DNA of 64,000 nt from Pseudomonas anguilliseptica (GCF_021375795.1 NZ_JAEIOI010000001.1:558001-622000); one strand, 5' to 3'; shown: positions 31,273 to 43,165, counted from the first letter of the stretch. A program made the numbers and translations. The notes: generated by a model not told the origin, from the letters alone.

Positions 31273-32166
31273 ATGCGCGCCTTAGCTGAATTCATTATGC
31301 GCGGCCGTATGCAGGCCACTCTCGTAGTGGTGGTTTCTGCGGCATTGCCGCTGCTGTTCTGGTTGAGTGCTGCCGCTGGAAGCCTGGTGCTTCTGCGGCG
31401 CGGTTGGAGTGATGCCGCTGGCATCCTCGCCTGGGCCCTGCTGCCTGCCATTGGCTGGTGGTGTTTCGGTGAGCCGCGCACCCTGTTGGTGTTGCTCGGT
31501 GCGCTGGGATTGGCGTTGTTGTTACGCGCCAACTTGTCCTGGAATCGTGTGCTGCTGTGCAGTGTGGCATTGGGCCTGGTGTATGGGCTGATCTTGGGTG
31601 CGGTGTTCCGCGAACCCATTGATGCAATGGCGCTTGAGCTGCAAAAGCTGATGCCGCAAATGCTCGATGGGGTTCACCAACAGATGTCGGTGGATGAGCG
31701 AGCGCGTCTGGATAGCCTGATTGCACCGGTACTGACCGGATTGATCGCGGCGTTGTTGCAGACAGTCAGCCTGTTGAGCCTGATCCTTGGGCGCTTCTGG
31801 CAGGCGCAGTTGTATAACCCGGGTGGTTTTGGCCGCGAGTTTCGCGCGCTGCGCCTCCCGCCTCCGCTGGCGATGCTGTTGCTGGTCGGTATGCTGTTGG
31901 GGCCCAATCTGGGGCCGCAAATGGCCATGCTGACACCGCTGTGCAGTGTGCCGCTGGCGTTTGCAGGCATCGCCCTGTTGCATGGGCTGGTGGCGCAAGG
32001 GCGGTTGGCGAAGTTCTGGCTGGTTGGGTTGTACATCACGCTGTTGCTGTTTATGCAGCTGACTTATCCGTTACTGGTGGTTTTGGCCATTGTCGACAGT
32101 CTGTTTGATTTTCGTGGTCGCTTTGAGCGCAAGCACGGCTCGGGCCCCGCGAACGGTGAAGGTTAA
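31273..32166 (+). CDS. DUF2232-like polytopic membrane protein in the ribosomal operon
   Basis: A 297-residue inner-membrane protein with about eight hydrophobic segments (first about 15-50, last about 255-285) and a basic C terminus. It lies between rpsR and rplI, as in P. aeruginosa, and is probably co-transcribed with them (36 and 21 base gaps). It resembles DUF2232/YybS-type proteins, whose function is not known. Being locked in a ribosomal operon suggests coupling to growth rate, but there is no direct evidence of role. Confidence 0.75.
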   Translation: MRALAEFIMRGRMQATLVVVVSAALPLLFWLSAAAGSLVLLRRGWSDAAGILAWALLPAIGWWCFGEPRTLLVLLGALGLALLLRANLSWNRVLLCSVALGLVYGLILGAVFREPIDAMALELQKLMPQMLDGVHQQMSVDERARLDSLIAPVLTGLIAALLQTVSLLSLILGRFWQAQLYNPGGFGREFRALRLPPPLAMLLLVGMLLGPNLGPQMAMLTPLCSVPLAFAGIALLHGLVAQGRLAKFWLVGLYITLLLFMQLTYPLLVVLAIVDSLFDFRGRFERKHGSGPANGEG

Positions 32167-32187
32167 AAGTTAAGAGGTTATTACCAA

Positions 32188-32634
32188 ATGGAACTGATCC
32201 TGCTGGAAAAAATCGCCAACCTGGGCAACCTGGGCGATAAAGTGAATGTTAAGGCCGGTTACGGTCGTAACTTCCTGCTGCCGCAAGGCAAAGCCACTGC
32301 TGCTACTCCTGCAAACGTTGCTGCGTTTGAAGCGCGTCGCGCTGAGCTGGAAAAACTGGCTGCCGAGAAGAAAGCTTACGCTGAATCCCGCGCTGCTCAG
32401 TTGGCTGAACTGGAAGTCACCATCACCGCTACCGCGGGCGATGAAGGCAAACTGTTCGGCTCCATCGGTACTCACGACATCGCTGAAGCCCTGACCGCCT
32501 CTGGCGTTGAAGTGGCCAAAGCTGAAGTGCGTCTGCCGAACGGCACCATTCGTCAACTCGGCGAATACGACGTAGCCGTGCACCTGCACAGCGACGTTGA
32601 AGCAACCGTCAAGGTTGTCGTCGTAGCAGCCTAA
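32188..32634 (+). CDS. rplI: 50S ribosomal protein L9
   Basis: Elongated protein at the L1 stalk base that helps keep the reading frame. The N-terminal domain [17 protein letters not shown] with [15 protein letters not shown] is diagnostic; a long helix (about 40-75) leads to the C-terminal domain. Length is 148. It ends the rpsF operon, before a strong terminator. Confidence 0.98.
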   Translation: MELILLEKIANLGNLGDKVNVKAGYGRNFLLPQGKATAATPANVAAFEARRAELEKLAAEKKAYAESRAAQLAELEVTITATAGDEGKLFGSIGTHDIAEALTASGVEVAKAEVRLPNGTIRQLGEYDVAVHLHSDVEATVKVVVVAA

Positions 32635-32685
32635 TCAGCTCGCGACTAAGTGGGCTTGCACTCAGGTGCCGGGCCGCTAACAATC

Positions 32686-32725
32686 AGGCACGACATTACG
32701 CAAGTGATGTCGTGCCTTTTGTTTT
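32686..32725 (+). terminator. Rho-independent terminator of the rpsF-rplI operon
   Basis: An 11-bp stem (AGGCACGACAT with ATGTCGTGCCT), a 10-base loop, then TTTTGTTTT. Confidence 0.93.
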
Positions 32726-32753
32726 GTGAACACAGAATTTTGCCCAGAGCCCT

Positions 32754-34148
32754 ATGAACGACACCAGCCTGCCCGAACAGTACGACCTGCAAACCTCCGC
32801 CCTGAAGGTGCCGCCGCACTCGATCGAGGCCGAGCAAGCCGTACTCGGTGGTCTGATGCTCGACAACAATGCCTGGGAGCGCGTGCTGGATCAGGTCTCC
32901 GATGGCGACTTCTATCGACATGACCACCGGCTGATCTTTCGCGCCGTGCACAAGCTGGCCGAGCGCAATCACCCCTTTGACGTGGTGACTCTGTCCGAGC
33001 AACTGGACAAGGAGGGGCAGCTGTCCCAGGTCGGCGGCTTGGCCTATCTCGGTGAGCTGGCCAAGAACACCCCCTCGGTGGCCAACATCAAGGCCTATGC
33101 GCAGATCATTCGCGAGCGGGCCACCCTGCGCAAATTGATTGGCATCAGCAACGAGATTGCCGACAGCGCCTATGCCCCGGAAGGGCGTACTGGCGAGGAA
33201 ATCCTCGATGAAGCTGAACGGCTGATCTTCCAGATCGCCGAAGCGCGGCCGAAGACCGGTGGCCCGGTGGGGATCAACGACATCCTGGTCAAGGCCATCG
33301 ACCGCATCGACGAGCTGTTCAACAATGGCGATGCGATTACCGGCTTGTCTACCGGTTTTACCGATCTGGACAACCTGACCAGCGGCTTGCAGCCAGCCGA
33401 CATGATCATCGTCGCCGGTCGTCCCTCCATGGGTAAGACCACTTTCGCCATGAACCTGGTGGAAAACGCGCTGATGCGCAGCGACAAGTCGATCCTGGTG
33501 TACTCTCTGGAAATGCCCTCGGAATCCATCGTGATTCGTATGCTGGCGTCCCTGGGGCGTATCGATCAGACCAAGGTGCGCGCCGGTCGCCTGGATGATG
33601 ATGATTGGCCGCGGCTGACCAGTGCGGTCAACCTGCTCAACGACCGTAAGCTGTTTATCGACGATACCGCTGGCATCTCGCCGTCGGAAATGCGTGCGCG
33701 CACCCGGCGTCTGGCACGTGAGCATGGTGAGATCGGCCTGATCATGGTCGACTACCTGCAACTGATGCAGATTCCCGGTTCCAGCGGCGATAGCCGGGTC
33801 AATGAGATTTCGGAAATCTCGCGCTCGCTCAAGGCCCTGGCCAAGGAGTTCAACTGCCCGGTGATCGCTCTGTCGCAGCTTAACCGTGGCCTGGAACAGC
33901 GCCCGAACAAACGCCCGATCAACTCTGACTTGCGTGAATCGGGTGCGATCGAGCAGGACGCCGACATCATCCTGTTCGTCTACCGTGACGAGGTCTATCA
34001 CCCCGAGACCGAGTACAAGGGTGTCGCCGAAATCATCATCGGCAAGCAGCGTAACGGTCCGCTGGGTACAGCGCGGCTGGCCTTCCTTGGCAAGTATTCA
34101 CGCTTTGAGAACCTGGCGCCGGGCAGTTATCAGTTCGACGACGAGTAA
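32754..34148 (+). CDS. dnaB: Replicative DNA helicase DnaB
   Basis: Hexameric 5'-3' helicase at the replication fork. N-terminal DnaG-interacting collar (PHSIEAEQAVLGGLMLDN, about 22-125), a linker helix, and a RecA-like ATPase domain with Walker A GRPSMGKTT (222-230) and Walker B MVDYLQL (331-337), then SQLNRGLEQRPNKRP with the arginine finger region. No intein interrupts the P-loop. Length is 464. Confidence 0.98.
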   Translation: MNDTSLPEQYDLQTSALKVPPHSIEAEQAVLGGLMLDNNAWERVLDQVSDGDFYRHDHRLIFRAVHKLAERNHPFDVVTLSEQLDKEGQLSQVGGLAYLGELAKNTPSVANIKAYAQIIRERATLRKLIGISNEIADSAYAPEGRTGEEILDEAERLIFQIAEARPKTGGPVGINDILVKAIDRIDELFNNGDAITGLSTGFTDLDNLTSGLQPADMIIVAGRPSMGKTTFAMNLVENALMRSDKSILVYSLEMPSESIVIRMLASLGRIDQTKVRAGRLDDDDWPRLTSAVNLLNDRKLFIDDTAGISPSEMRARTRRLAREHGEIGLIMVDYLQLMQIPGSSGDSRVNEISEISRSLKALAKEFNCPVIALSQLNRGLEQRPNKRPINSDLRESGAIEQDADIILFVYRDEVYHPETEYKGVAEIIIGKQRNGPLGTARLAFLGKYSRFENLAPGSYQFDDE

Positions 34149-34192
34149 CTGACTCGCGGGAAACAGGCCTTGTTGCCGCGCCAGATCAATAA

Positions 34193-34228
34193 AAACGGGC
34201 GGCCAGTGGTTAAACTGGCCGCCCGTTT
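34193..34228 (+). terminator. dnaB terminator
   Basis: A 14-bp stem (AAACGGGCGGCCAG with CTGGCCGCCCGTTT) around an 8-base loop, 44 bases after dnaB and just before the alr ribosome site AAGGA. Confidence 0.85.
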
Positions 34229-34249
34229 GGCTTTAAGGACCCTGCCCCC

Positions 34250-35329
34250 ATGCGCCCGCTTGTTGCCACTGTCGATTTATCCGCAATTGCCCACAACTAC
34301 GCGCAGGCCAAACGCTGTGCGCCGGGACGGCAGGCGTTTGCGGTGGTCAAGGCGAATGCCTATGGGCATGGTGTACGCGAGGTGGTGACGGCTTTGCACG
34401 ATGTCGCCGACGGCTTTGCCGTGGCCAGTCTGGAGGAGGCCGCCGAGGTGCGCGCGTTGCATGGCGCGGCGCGGATTCTGTTGCTTGAAGGCTGCTTCGA
34501 GGCAGATGAGTACGCGTTCGCCGCGCAGTTGGGCCTGGATGTGGTGCTGCACAGTGAGCAGCAGGCGCAGCAACTGCTCGCGGCCAATCTGGCGCGGCCG
34601 CTGAACCTGTGGCTGAAACTGGACAGCGGCATGCATCGCCTGGGCTTCAGCGCCGCTGCTGCGCGTGACTGGCATGGGCGTTTGCAGGGCGCTGCGCAGG
34701 TGGCCGAGTTGAATCTGCTCAGTCACTTTGCCTGCGCCGATGAGCGCGGCAGCGAGACCACCGAATGGCAGCTGGAGCAGTTTCTCGATCTGCTGGATCT
34801 GGACTTCGCGCAGCGCTCGCTGGCCAACTCGGCGGCGATTCTGACCATCCCGGCTGCGCATATGGATTGGTTGCGCCCCGGCATCATGCTCTATGGCGCT
34901 ACGCCCTTTACTGACCTGAGTGCGGTGCAGCTGGGCCTGCGTGCAGCGATGAGCCTGACTGCGCAGCTGATTGCCTGTCGCGAGATTGCCGTTGGTGAAA
35001 CGGTGGGCTATGGCGACACCTGGCGCGCCGAGCGTGTGTCACGCATCGGCACCGTGAGCTGTGGTTATGCCGACGGTTATCCGCGTCATGCGCCGGCGGG
35101 AACACCCGTGGTGATTCTGGGGCAACGGGTACCGGTGGTGGGGCGGGTGTCGATGGACATGCTGACAGTCGATCTCACCGATTTGCCGCAAGCGGTTGAA
35201 GGCGACGCAGTGGAGCTGTGGGGGGCGCAGTTGCCGGTGGACGAGGTGGCGCAAGCAGCGGGCACCATCGGTTACGAGTTGCTCAGCAAGGTCACTGCGC
35301 GGGTGCCACGCCGTTACCGGCGCGGCTGA
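34250..35329 (+). CDS. alr: Alanine racemase
   Basis: PLP enzyme that makes D-alanine for peptidoglycan. The PLP lysine is K34 in AVVKANAYGHG; the opposite-face catalytic tyrosine lies in VGYGDTWRA; GRVSMDMLTVDL completes the C-terminal beta domain. Length is 359. Of the Pseudomonas alanine racemases, position beside dnaB marks it as the biosynthetic Alr and not the catabolic DadX. Confidence 0.95.
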   Translation: MRPLVATVDLSAIAHNYAQAKRCAPGRQAFAVVKANAYGHGVREVVTALHDVADGFAVASLEEAAEVRALHGAARILLLEGCFEADEYAFAAQLGLDVVLHSEQQAQQLLAANLARPLNLWLKLDSGMHRLGFSAAAARDWHGRLQGAAQVAELNLLSHFACADERGSETTEWQLEQFLDLLDLDFAQRSLANSAAILTIPAAHMDWLRPGIMLYGATPFTDLSAVQLGLRAAMSLTAQLIACREIAVGETVGYGDTWRAERVSRIGTVSCGYADGYPRHAPAGTPVVILGQRVPVVGRVSMDMLTVDLTDLPQAVEGDAVELWGAQLPVDEVAQAAGTIGYELLSKVTARVPRRYRRG

Positions 35330-35330
35330 A

Positions 35331-37223
35331 TCAGAGCAGGCCGCTGGGTACGCTGAGCACATCCAGGTGCAGGCGTGTGCTGTCGCTGAGCTCGCCATCT
35401 TCGCCGCACACTGCCGAGCCTGAACGGCCACGGGTTTTGACCCGATAAAGCATCTCGTCAGCGGCTTTGTATAACGCGGCAAAGTTACCGGCGTGCTGCG
35501 GGTAGAGCGCCACGCCGATGCTGATGGTCACCGTCAGGCGTTCGGCGCCATAGAGCACGGGTTTGGCCAGCTCTGCCAGTAATCGTTCGGCGATTTCCCG
35601 CGCGTGCGTTTCGGCGTCTGCGCCGCATACCAAGGTCGCGAACTCGTCGCCCCCCAGACGGGCCACGGTATCGCCTGCGCGTACATGCTCGCGCAGGCGC
35701 TGGGCGATGCACTGCAGCATCAGGTCGCCGGCATCGTGGCCGTGCTTGTCGTTGATCGGCTTGAAATGGTCGAGGTCGATCAGCAGCAGGGCAATCGCTT
35801 CATTGTGGCGGCGCGCATTGGCCAGTGCGGTTTCACAGCGTTCAATCAGGTAACGTCGGTTCGGCAACTCGGTCAGCGGGTCGTGAAACGCGGCGTGCTG
35901 CAATTCACGTTCGCGTTGCCGCAGGCGCTCATTGGCCGCCGCCAGTTCGGCGGTGCGCAGGTCAACCGCGTGCTGCAGTTCAGCGGTATTGGCCTGGGCC
36001 TGGGCTAGGCGTGCGGTTTTCTCGCGGTCTGCCTGAAGCACGGCGTCGGCTTTTTCCTGCTTGAGAATCTGGATGCGATAAGCCAGGGCGAAGGAAAACA
36101 GAATCGCCTCGGCGGCCACGGCCAACGGGAACAGGTAGGCGGTGGATTCGCCCGGCTGCACCACGCCGGCGGCGCGCAATACCAGCACCACAAAGCTGAG
36201 CAGTACGCTGCCGTAGCCCAGTAGGTAGAACAGCGCTGGAATAAAACCCTGCTTCCAGCGAATCGCTGAGCTGATCAGCAGGGTGGGTACAGTCACTATC
36301 GGAATCAGACCGATCAGCAGGCCCGTTTCACTGCGATAGCCGGCCAGGTTGACCCCCAGGGCCAGCAGATAGACCGCGATGCAGCCATTGAGAATGTGAT
36401 GCGCCAGGCGTAGGTGGGTGCGAGTGGACAGGAGTTCCTGAGCGAAGCGCAGAATACCCAGGCTGACCAGGATCGGCAGGGTGATGCGGTCCAGCCAGGT
36501 GGGCACCGGTCCGTTGGGCCAGAGGTACTGGAAGCCATGGCCGCTCATGCTGGCGATAAACACCAGCGATGCACCCATGGTCAGTACATACCAGAGGTAG
36601 GCGCGGTCGCGCAGGGCCAGCAGGATAAACAGGTTGTACAGCAGCAGGGCGAGAATCACTCCGTAGATCAGACCGAGCAGCAGATGTTCGCGTTTGGCCA
36701 GTTGCTCAAGGTCGTGCAGTTGCCAGGCACGCAGCGGGAAGGAGTTACCGGCGGGGTCATAGGTACGCAAATAAATGGTCAGCGGCTGTTGCCCAAGGTC
36801 TGGCAGGCGGAACACGGCGCGGCGGTAGTCGTGGTCGCGGCCTTCGGCAAAACCGACGCGCTCGCCGGCCTGGCGTTGTTGCCATTGGCCATCGGCACCG
36901 GGCAGATACAGTTGCAGGTCGAGCAGGGTGACTGCGCCAACCTCCAGCCACCACTGGCTGGGCGCATCGCTGCCGCGCTGCAGGTTGAGCTTGATCCACC
37001 AGGGGTTGCGACTCTGGCCGACGCTGGTGCGTCCGGCGGCCGGCTGAAAGCGGCTTTGCACCGCAGGGTCGGCCATATCGGCGATGCTCAGCTGGCCACC
37101 GACATCTTCCAGGAGTTCGATCCGATCATTGAGCACGCTGCCGCTGCTCGGGGCGCTCAGAGTGATCGGTGCGGCGTTTAGGGCGCTGCTGGCCAGGAGC
37201 AGAACAAGGAGTAGGCGCTGCAC
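35331..37223 (-). CDS. 7TMR-DISM diguanylate cyclase, NicD-like (copy 1)
   Basis: Membrane sensor that should make c-di-GMP. Signal peptide about 1-17, periplasmic DISMED2 carbohydrate-binding-like domain about 25-165, seven membrane helices about 180-385, coiled coil about 388-445 and a GGDEF domain with GGDEF at 524-528. The inhibitory I-site RxxD (RAGD, 515-518) is intact. P. aeruginosa has one such gene here, nicD, which works in nutrient-induced biofilm dispersal. The stop is one base from the convergent alr stop. A -10-like TATACT lies on the coding strand at 37258-37263. Confidence 0.9.
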   Translation of the reverse strand: MQRLLLVLLLASSALNAAPITLSAPSSGSVLNDRIELLEDVGGQLSIADMADPAVQSRFQPAAGRTSVGQSRNPWWIKLNLQRGSDAPSQWWLEVGAVTLLDLQLYLPGADGQWQQRQAGERVGFAEGRDHDYRRAVFRLPDLGQQPLTIYLRTYDPAGNSFPLRAWQLHDLEQLAKREHLLLGLIYGVILALLLYNLFILLALRDRAYLWYVLTMGASLVFIASMSGHGFQYLWPNGPVPTWLDRITLPILVSLGILRFAQELLSTRTHLRLAHHILNGCIAVYLLALGVNLAGYRSETGLLIGLIPIVTVPTLLISSAIRWKQGFIPALFYLLGYGSVLLSFVVLVLRAAGVVQPGESTAYLFPLAVAAEAILFSFALAYRIQILKQEKADAVLQADREKTARLAQAQANTAELQHAVDLRTAELAAANERLRQRERELQHAAFHDPLTELPNRRYLIERCETALANARRHNEAIALLLIDLDHFKPINDKHGHDAGDLMLQCIAQRLREHVRAGDTVARLGGDEFATLVCGADAETHAREIAERLLAELAKPVLYGAERLTVTISIGVALYPQHAGNFAALYKAADEMLYRVKTRGRSGSAVCGEDGELSDSTRLHLDVLSVPSGLL

Positions 37224-37333
37224 TGCGGACTTCCTGTGTCGAGTGGCGTTTGCCGCGAGTATAGGCGCTTATGTGCGGGTGATCACAGGAGATCGCTGCT
37301 AGTCGTTGGTTGGGTGATGCTGGGCGAGCGGTA

Positions 37334-39241
37334 TCAGCTCAGGCCGCTGGGAACATTCAGCACATCTAGGTGTAAGCGTGCTTCGCTGCTCAGCTCGCCG
37401 TCTTCACCGCAGACCGCCCAGCCAGAGCGGCCACGGCTCTTGACCTTGTAGAGCATCTCGTCGGCGGCCTTGTATAGCGTGGTGAAATTGCTGGCGTGGC
37501 GGGGGTACAGCGCCACGCCAATGCTGATGGTGACCGTCAGGCGCTCGGCGCCGTAGATCACCGGTTTGGCCAGTTCGGCCAGCAGGCGGCGGGCAATTTC
37601 GCGGGCATGCTGCTCGGCATCGTCCCCACCTATGAGCACGGCAAACTCATCGCCACCCAGGCGCGCTACCGCGTCACCGGCGCGCACATGTTCGCGTAGA
37701 CGTTGAGCGATGCTTTGTAGCATCAGGTCGCCGGCGTCGTGGCCGTATCGGTCGTTGATTGGTTTGAAGTGGTCGAGGTCAATCAGTAGCAGAGCCGTGG
37801 CTTCACTGTGCCGACGAGCGTTGGCCAATGCCGCCTCGCAGCGCTCGACCAGAAAACGGCGATTCGGCAGTTCGGTCAACGGATCATGGAAGGCTGCGTG
37901 TTGCAATTCGCGTTCGCGCTGCAGCAAGCGCTCGTTGGTGGCGGCGAGTTCTGCTGTGCGCTGCTCTACCGAGTGCTTGAGCTCGGCAGCGTTGGCTTGG
38001 GCCTGAGCCAGACGTGCGGTTTTCTCGCGGTCGACCTGCTGCAGGGCTTCGGCCTTCTCCTGCTTGAGCATCTGAATGCGGTAAGCCAGAGCGAACGAGA
38101 ACAGAATGGTTTCTGCCGCAACCGAAATCGGGAACAGGTAAGCGGTGAAGTTGCTGGGTTCGATCAGTCCGGCGGCGCGCATGACCAGCACAACCGTGCT
38201 GGCGAGTACCGCCCCGTAACCCAGCAGGTAAAAGCGTGAAGGGATAAAGCCTTGATAGCAGCGCACTCCAGCGCTGAACAGTGCGGTCGGGACGGTGACA
38301 ATTGGGGTCAGGGCAATCATCAACGCACCTTCGGCGCGGTAGCCGAAGGCATTGATCACGATGGCGATGACATAGAGGATGCAGCCTGCATTCAGCAGCC
38401 GGTGCGGCCAGATCAAGCCGCGCTTGGTGTAGAGCAGCTCCTGAGTGAAGCGCATGACAAATATGCCCCACAGGGAAGGTAGGGTGATGCGATCGAGCCA
38501 GAAGGGCACGGGATCATCCGGCCAGAGGTATTGGGCGCCGTGGCCGGTCATGCTGAGAATAAAGATCAGCACGCAGGCCGTTGCCATCACGTACCAGAAA
38601 TAGGCGCGGTCGCGCAGGGCTACCAGAATGAACAGGTTGTACAGCAGCAGGGCGAGAATCACCCCGTAGATCAGACCAAAGCCGATGTTTTCGTTGCCTG
38701 CCTGTTGTGCCAGGTCCGGCAGTTGCCAGATTTTCAGCGGGAAGGAGTTCCCCGCCGGGTCCAGGCTGCGGAAGTACAGGGTTAGCGGCTGTTCGCCAAT
38801 TTCGGGTAGCTGGAACACCATGCGGCGGTAGGCATAGTCGCGGCCATCCAGATAGGGCACGGCCTCGCCGGTTTCGCGCACCGTCCAGCCGCCTTGGCCG
38901 TCAGGCAGATAAAGCTGCAGGTTGAAGATGGTGATACCGGCATTTTCCAGCCACCACTGGCTGGGAGCATCGCTGCTGCGTTGCAGGGTAACCTTGACCC
39001 ACCAGGGGTTGCGGCTCTGACCAACGGTGGCACGGCCTGCCGCCGGCTGGAAGCGGCTCTGCACGGCCGGGTCGGCCATGTCGCGGATGGTCAGTTGGGC
39101 GCCGACATCTTCCAGCAGTTCAATCTGTTCATTCAATGAACTGCCGCTGCTTTGCGGGGTGAGCACGATTGCGGCTTGGGCCAGGCCATTGGCCAGTGCC
39201 AGACTCAGCGTGAAAAGGATCGAAAAGGCTAAGCGTTGCAC
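37334..39241 (-). CDS. 7TMR-DISM diguanylate cyclase, NicD-like (copy 2)
   Basis: A full-length paralogue (635 residues) of the adjacent cyclase, with the same parts in the same order: signal peptide, DISMED2, seven membrane helices, coiled coil and GGDEF (529-533) with an intact RxxD site. The cytoplasmic half is nearly the same (AAFHDPLTELPNRR, RLHLDV tail), while the periplasmic and membrane parts differ more, which suggests a tandem duplication followed by change in the sensing half. It has its own -10-like TATACT at 39290-39295, in the same place relative to the start as copy 1. Confidence 0.9.
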   Translation of the reverse strand: MQRLAFSILFTLSLALANGLAQAAIVLTPQSSGSSLNEQIELLEDVGAQLTIRDMADPAVQSRFQPAAGRATVGQSRNPWWVKVTLQRSSDAPSQWWLENAGITIFNLQLYLPDGQGGWTVRETGEAVPYLDGRDYAYRRMVFQLPEIGEQPLTLYFRSLDPAGNSFPLKIWQLPDLAQQAGNENIGFGLIYGVILALLLYNLFILVALRDRAYFWYVMATACVLIFILSMTGHGAQYLWPDDPVPFWLDRITLPSLWGIFVMRFTQELLYTKRGLIWPHRLLNAGCILYVIAIVINAFGYRAEGALMIALTPIVTVPTALFSAGVRCYQGFIPSRFYLLGYGAVLASTVVLVMRAAGLIEPSNFTAYLFPISVAAETILFSFALAYRIQMLKQEKAEALQQVDREKTARLAQAQANAAELKHSVEQRTAELAATNERLLQRERELQHAAFHDPLTELPNRRFLVERCEAALANARRHSEATALLLIDLDHFKPINDRYGHDAGDLMLQSIAQRLREHVRAGDAVARLGGDEFAVLIGGDDAEQHAREIARRLLAELAKPVIYGAERLTVTISIGVALYPRHASNFTTLYKAADEMLYKVKSRGRSGWAVCGEDGELSSEARLHLDVLNVPSGLS

Positions 39242-39383
39242 CAGATGTGCTCCTGATCTCGGCTATTGGCGGCCGATGTTGTGCGCTGGAGTATAGCCGT
39301 AAGCCACTACTGTGAAGCTACAGCGCGCGGATGGTTTTTTGCGTGTTAATCCGAGCGTCTGAGTCGGGTTTGGTTAAATTTTG

Positions 39384-39392
39384 TGCTATATT
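39384..39392 (+). promoter_or_regulatory. Extended -10 promoter element before ygiQ
   Basis: TGCTATATT matches an extended -10 (TGn-TATATT). Transcription would begin near 39399, about 42 bases before the ygiQ start. There is no good -35 at the usual distance. Confidence 0.4.
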
Positions 39393-39440
39393 CCGCGCCC
39401 GCGATTTTCCATCCCTGTTCGCCAACGCCGGTCACTTTTC

Positions 39441-41762
<2,322 letters not shown>

Positions 41763-41780
41763 TTCTGCAGTCATAAAAAA

Positions 41781-41805
41781 CGCCAGCTTCGAGCTGGCGT
41801 TTTTT
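41781..41805 (+). terminator. ygiQ terminator
   Basis: CGCCAGCT-TCG-AGCTGGCG, an 8-bp stem followed by six Ts and preceded by six As. Confidence 0.92.
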
Positions 41806-41826
41806 ATGCTGGCGTTTGCCGTTGTG

Positions 41827-41886
41827 TCGCGGCTAAAGCCCCTCCCACGGAGCCCGATGCGTTTGTGGGAGGGGCTTTAGCCGCGA
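41827..41886. repeat. REP pair (REPIN-like), GTGGGAGGGGCTTTAGCCGCGA family
   Basis: Two perfect 22-base inverted copies (41827-41848 and 41865-41886) separated by 16 bases, between the ygiQ terminator and the yegD-like stop. The head GTGGGAGGGGC and tail GCCGCGA fit Pseudomonas REP sequences mobilised by RAYT transposases. No RAYT gene is in the window. Confidence 0.9.
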
Positions 41887-41899
41887 GCTGTTGCAGTGT

Positions 41900-43165
41900 T
41901 TAGCCGTAACGCTTATGCGCTTCGATGGCCAGGCCGCTGCCGATGCTGCCGAAGGTGTTGCCTTCCACGTGCTGGGCATTGGGCAGCATTGCCGCGACGC
42001 TCTGGCGCAGCGCCGGAATACCGCTGGAACCGCCGGTAAAGAACACCGTGTCGACCTGCTCGACACCGACGCCGGCATCGCCGAGCAGTTGGGTGACGCT
42101 GGCGCGCACGCGCTCCAGCAGCGGCTCGATCGCCCCTTCGAACAGCTCGCGGGTCAGCTCGGCGACCAGTCCTTCTTCCAGGCGGCTGAGGTCGATGGGC
42201 CGGGCATCCTGCTCGGTCAGGGCGATCTTGCTTTCCTCCACCTGCATGGCCAGCCAATGACCGTCACGGCGTTCGATCAGCTGGAACAGACGATCGATGC
42301 CGGTGGGGTCGACGATGTCGTAGCGCATGCTCTGCAACTGGCGCTGCGACTGCGCCGAGTACACCGCGTTGATGGTGTGCCAGGTGGCCAGGTTGAGGTG
42401 GGTGCTGGTGGGCATCGGCGCATCGCTCTTCATCCGGCTGCCGTAACCGAACAGCGGCATGACGCCGGCCAGCGACAGTTGCTTGTCGAAGTCGGTACCG
42501 CCGATATGCACGCCGCCGGTGGCGAGGATGTCGCTGTGCCGGTCGGCCACTGCGCGGCGTTCGGGCGCCAGGCGCACCAGGGAGAAGTCCGAGGTACCGC
42601 CACCAATATCGACGATCAGGACCAGTTCTTCGCGGTTGATGCCCGACTCATAGTCGAAGGCTGCCGCAATCGGCTCGTACTGGAACGACACGTCCTTGAA
42701 GCCGAGTTTGTGCGCCACGGCTACCAGGGTGTTCTGTGCTTCTAGATCGGCCACCGGGTCATCGTCGACGAAGAACACCGGGCGCCCTAGCACCACTTGT
42801 TCGAATGGACGTTCGGCCACGGCTTCGGCCCGACTTTTCAGCTCGCCGATAAAGAACCCGAGCAGGTCCTTGAACGGCAGGGCGCTGCCCAGCACGGTGG
42901 TTTCGCTTTTCAGCAGCTTTGAACCCAGCAGGCTTTTCAGCGAGCGCATCAGGCGACCTTCGTAGCCTTCCAGGTACTCCTGCAGGGCCAGGCGACCGTA
43001 GACTGGGCGGCGTTCTTCAAGGTTGAAGAACACCACAGAGGGCAAGGTGATCTTGCCGTCTTCCAGGGTAAGCAATGTGTCGCTATCGGGGCGTAGCCAG
43101 CCGACGGTGGAGTTGGAGGTGCCGAAGTCGATGCCAATGGCGCGGGCGGGAGTGGACGTGGTCAT
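41900..43165 (-). CDS. Hsp70-family protein, YegD-like
   Basis: An Hsp70/actin-fold ATPase of 421 residues, with IGIDFGTSNSTVGW at the N terminus (phosphate 1), VDIGGGTSDFS (phosphate 2) and FFTGGSSGIPALR (adenosine motif). There is no DnaK-type substrate-binding domain, so it is the short YegD form, of unknown client. Start MTTSTPARA was chosen at the family N terminus; the frame is open about 30 codons further. It has no obvious partner among its neighbours. Confidence 0.85.
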   Translation of the reverse strand: MTTSTPARAIGIDFGTSNSTVGWLRPDSDTLLTLEDGKITLPSVVFFNLEERRPVYGRLALQEYLEGYEGRLMRSLKSLLGSKLLKSETTVLGSALPFKDLLGFFIGELKSRAEAVAERPFEQVVLGRPVFFVDDDPVADLEAQNTLVAVAHKLGFKDVSFQYEPIAAAFDYESGINREELVLIVDIGGGTSDFSLVRLAPERRAVADRHSDILATGGVHIGGTDFDKQLSLAGVMPLFGYGSRMKSDAPMPTSTHLNLATWHTINAVYSAQSQRQLQSMRYDIVDPTGIDRLFQLIERRDGHWLAMQVEESKIALTEQDARPIDLSRLEEGLVAELTRELFEGAIEPLLERVRASVTQLLGDAGVGVEQVDTVFFTGGSSGIPALRQSVAAMLPNAQHVEGNTFGSIGSGLAIEAHKRYG

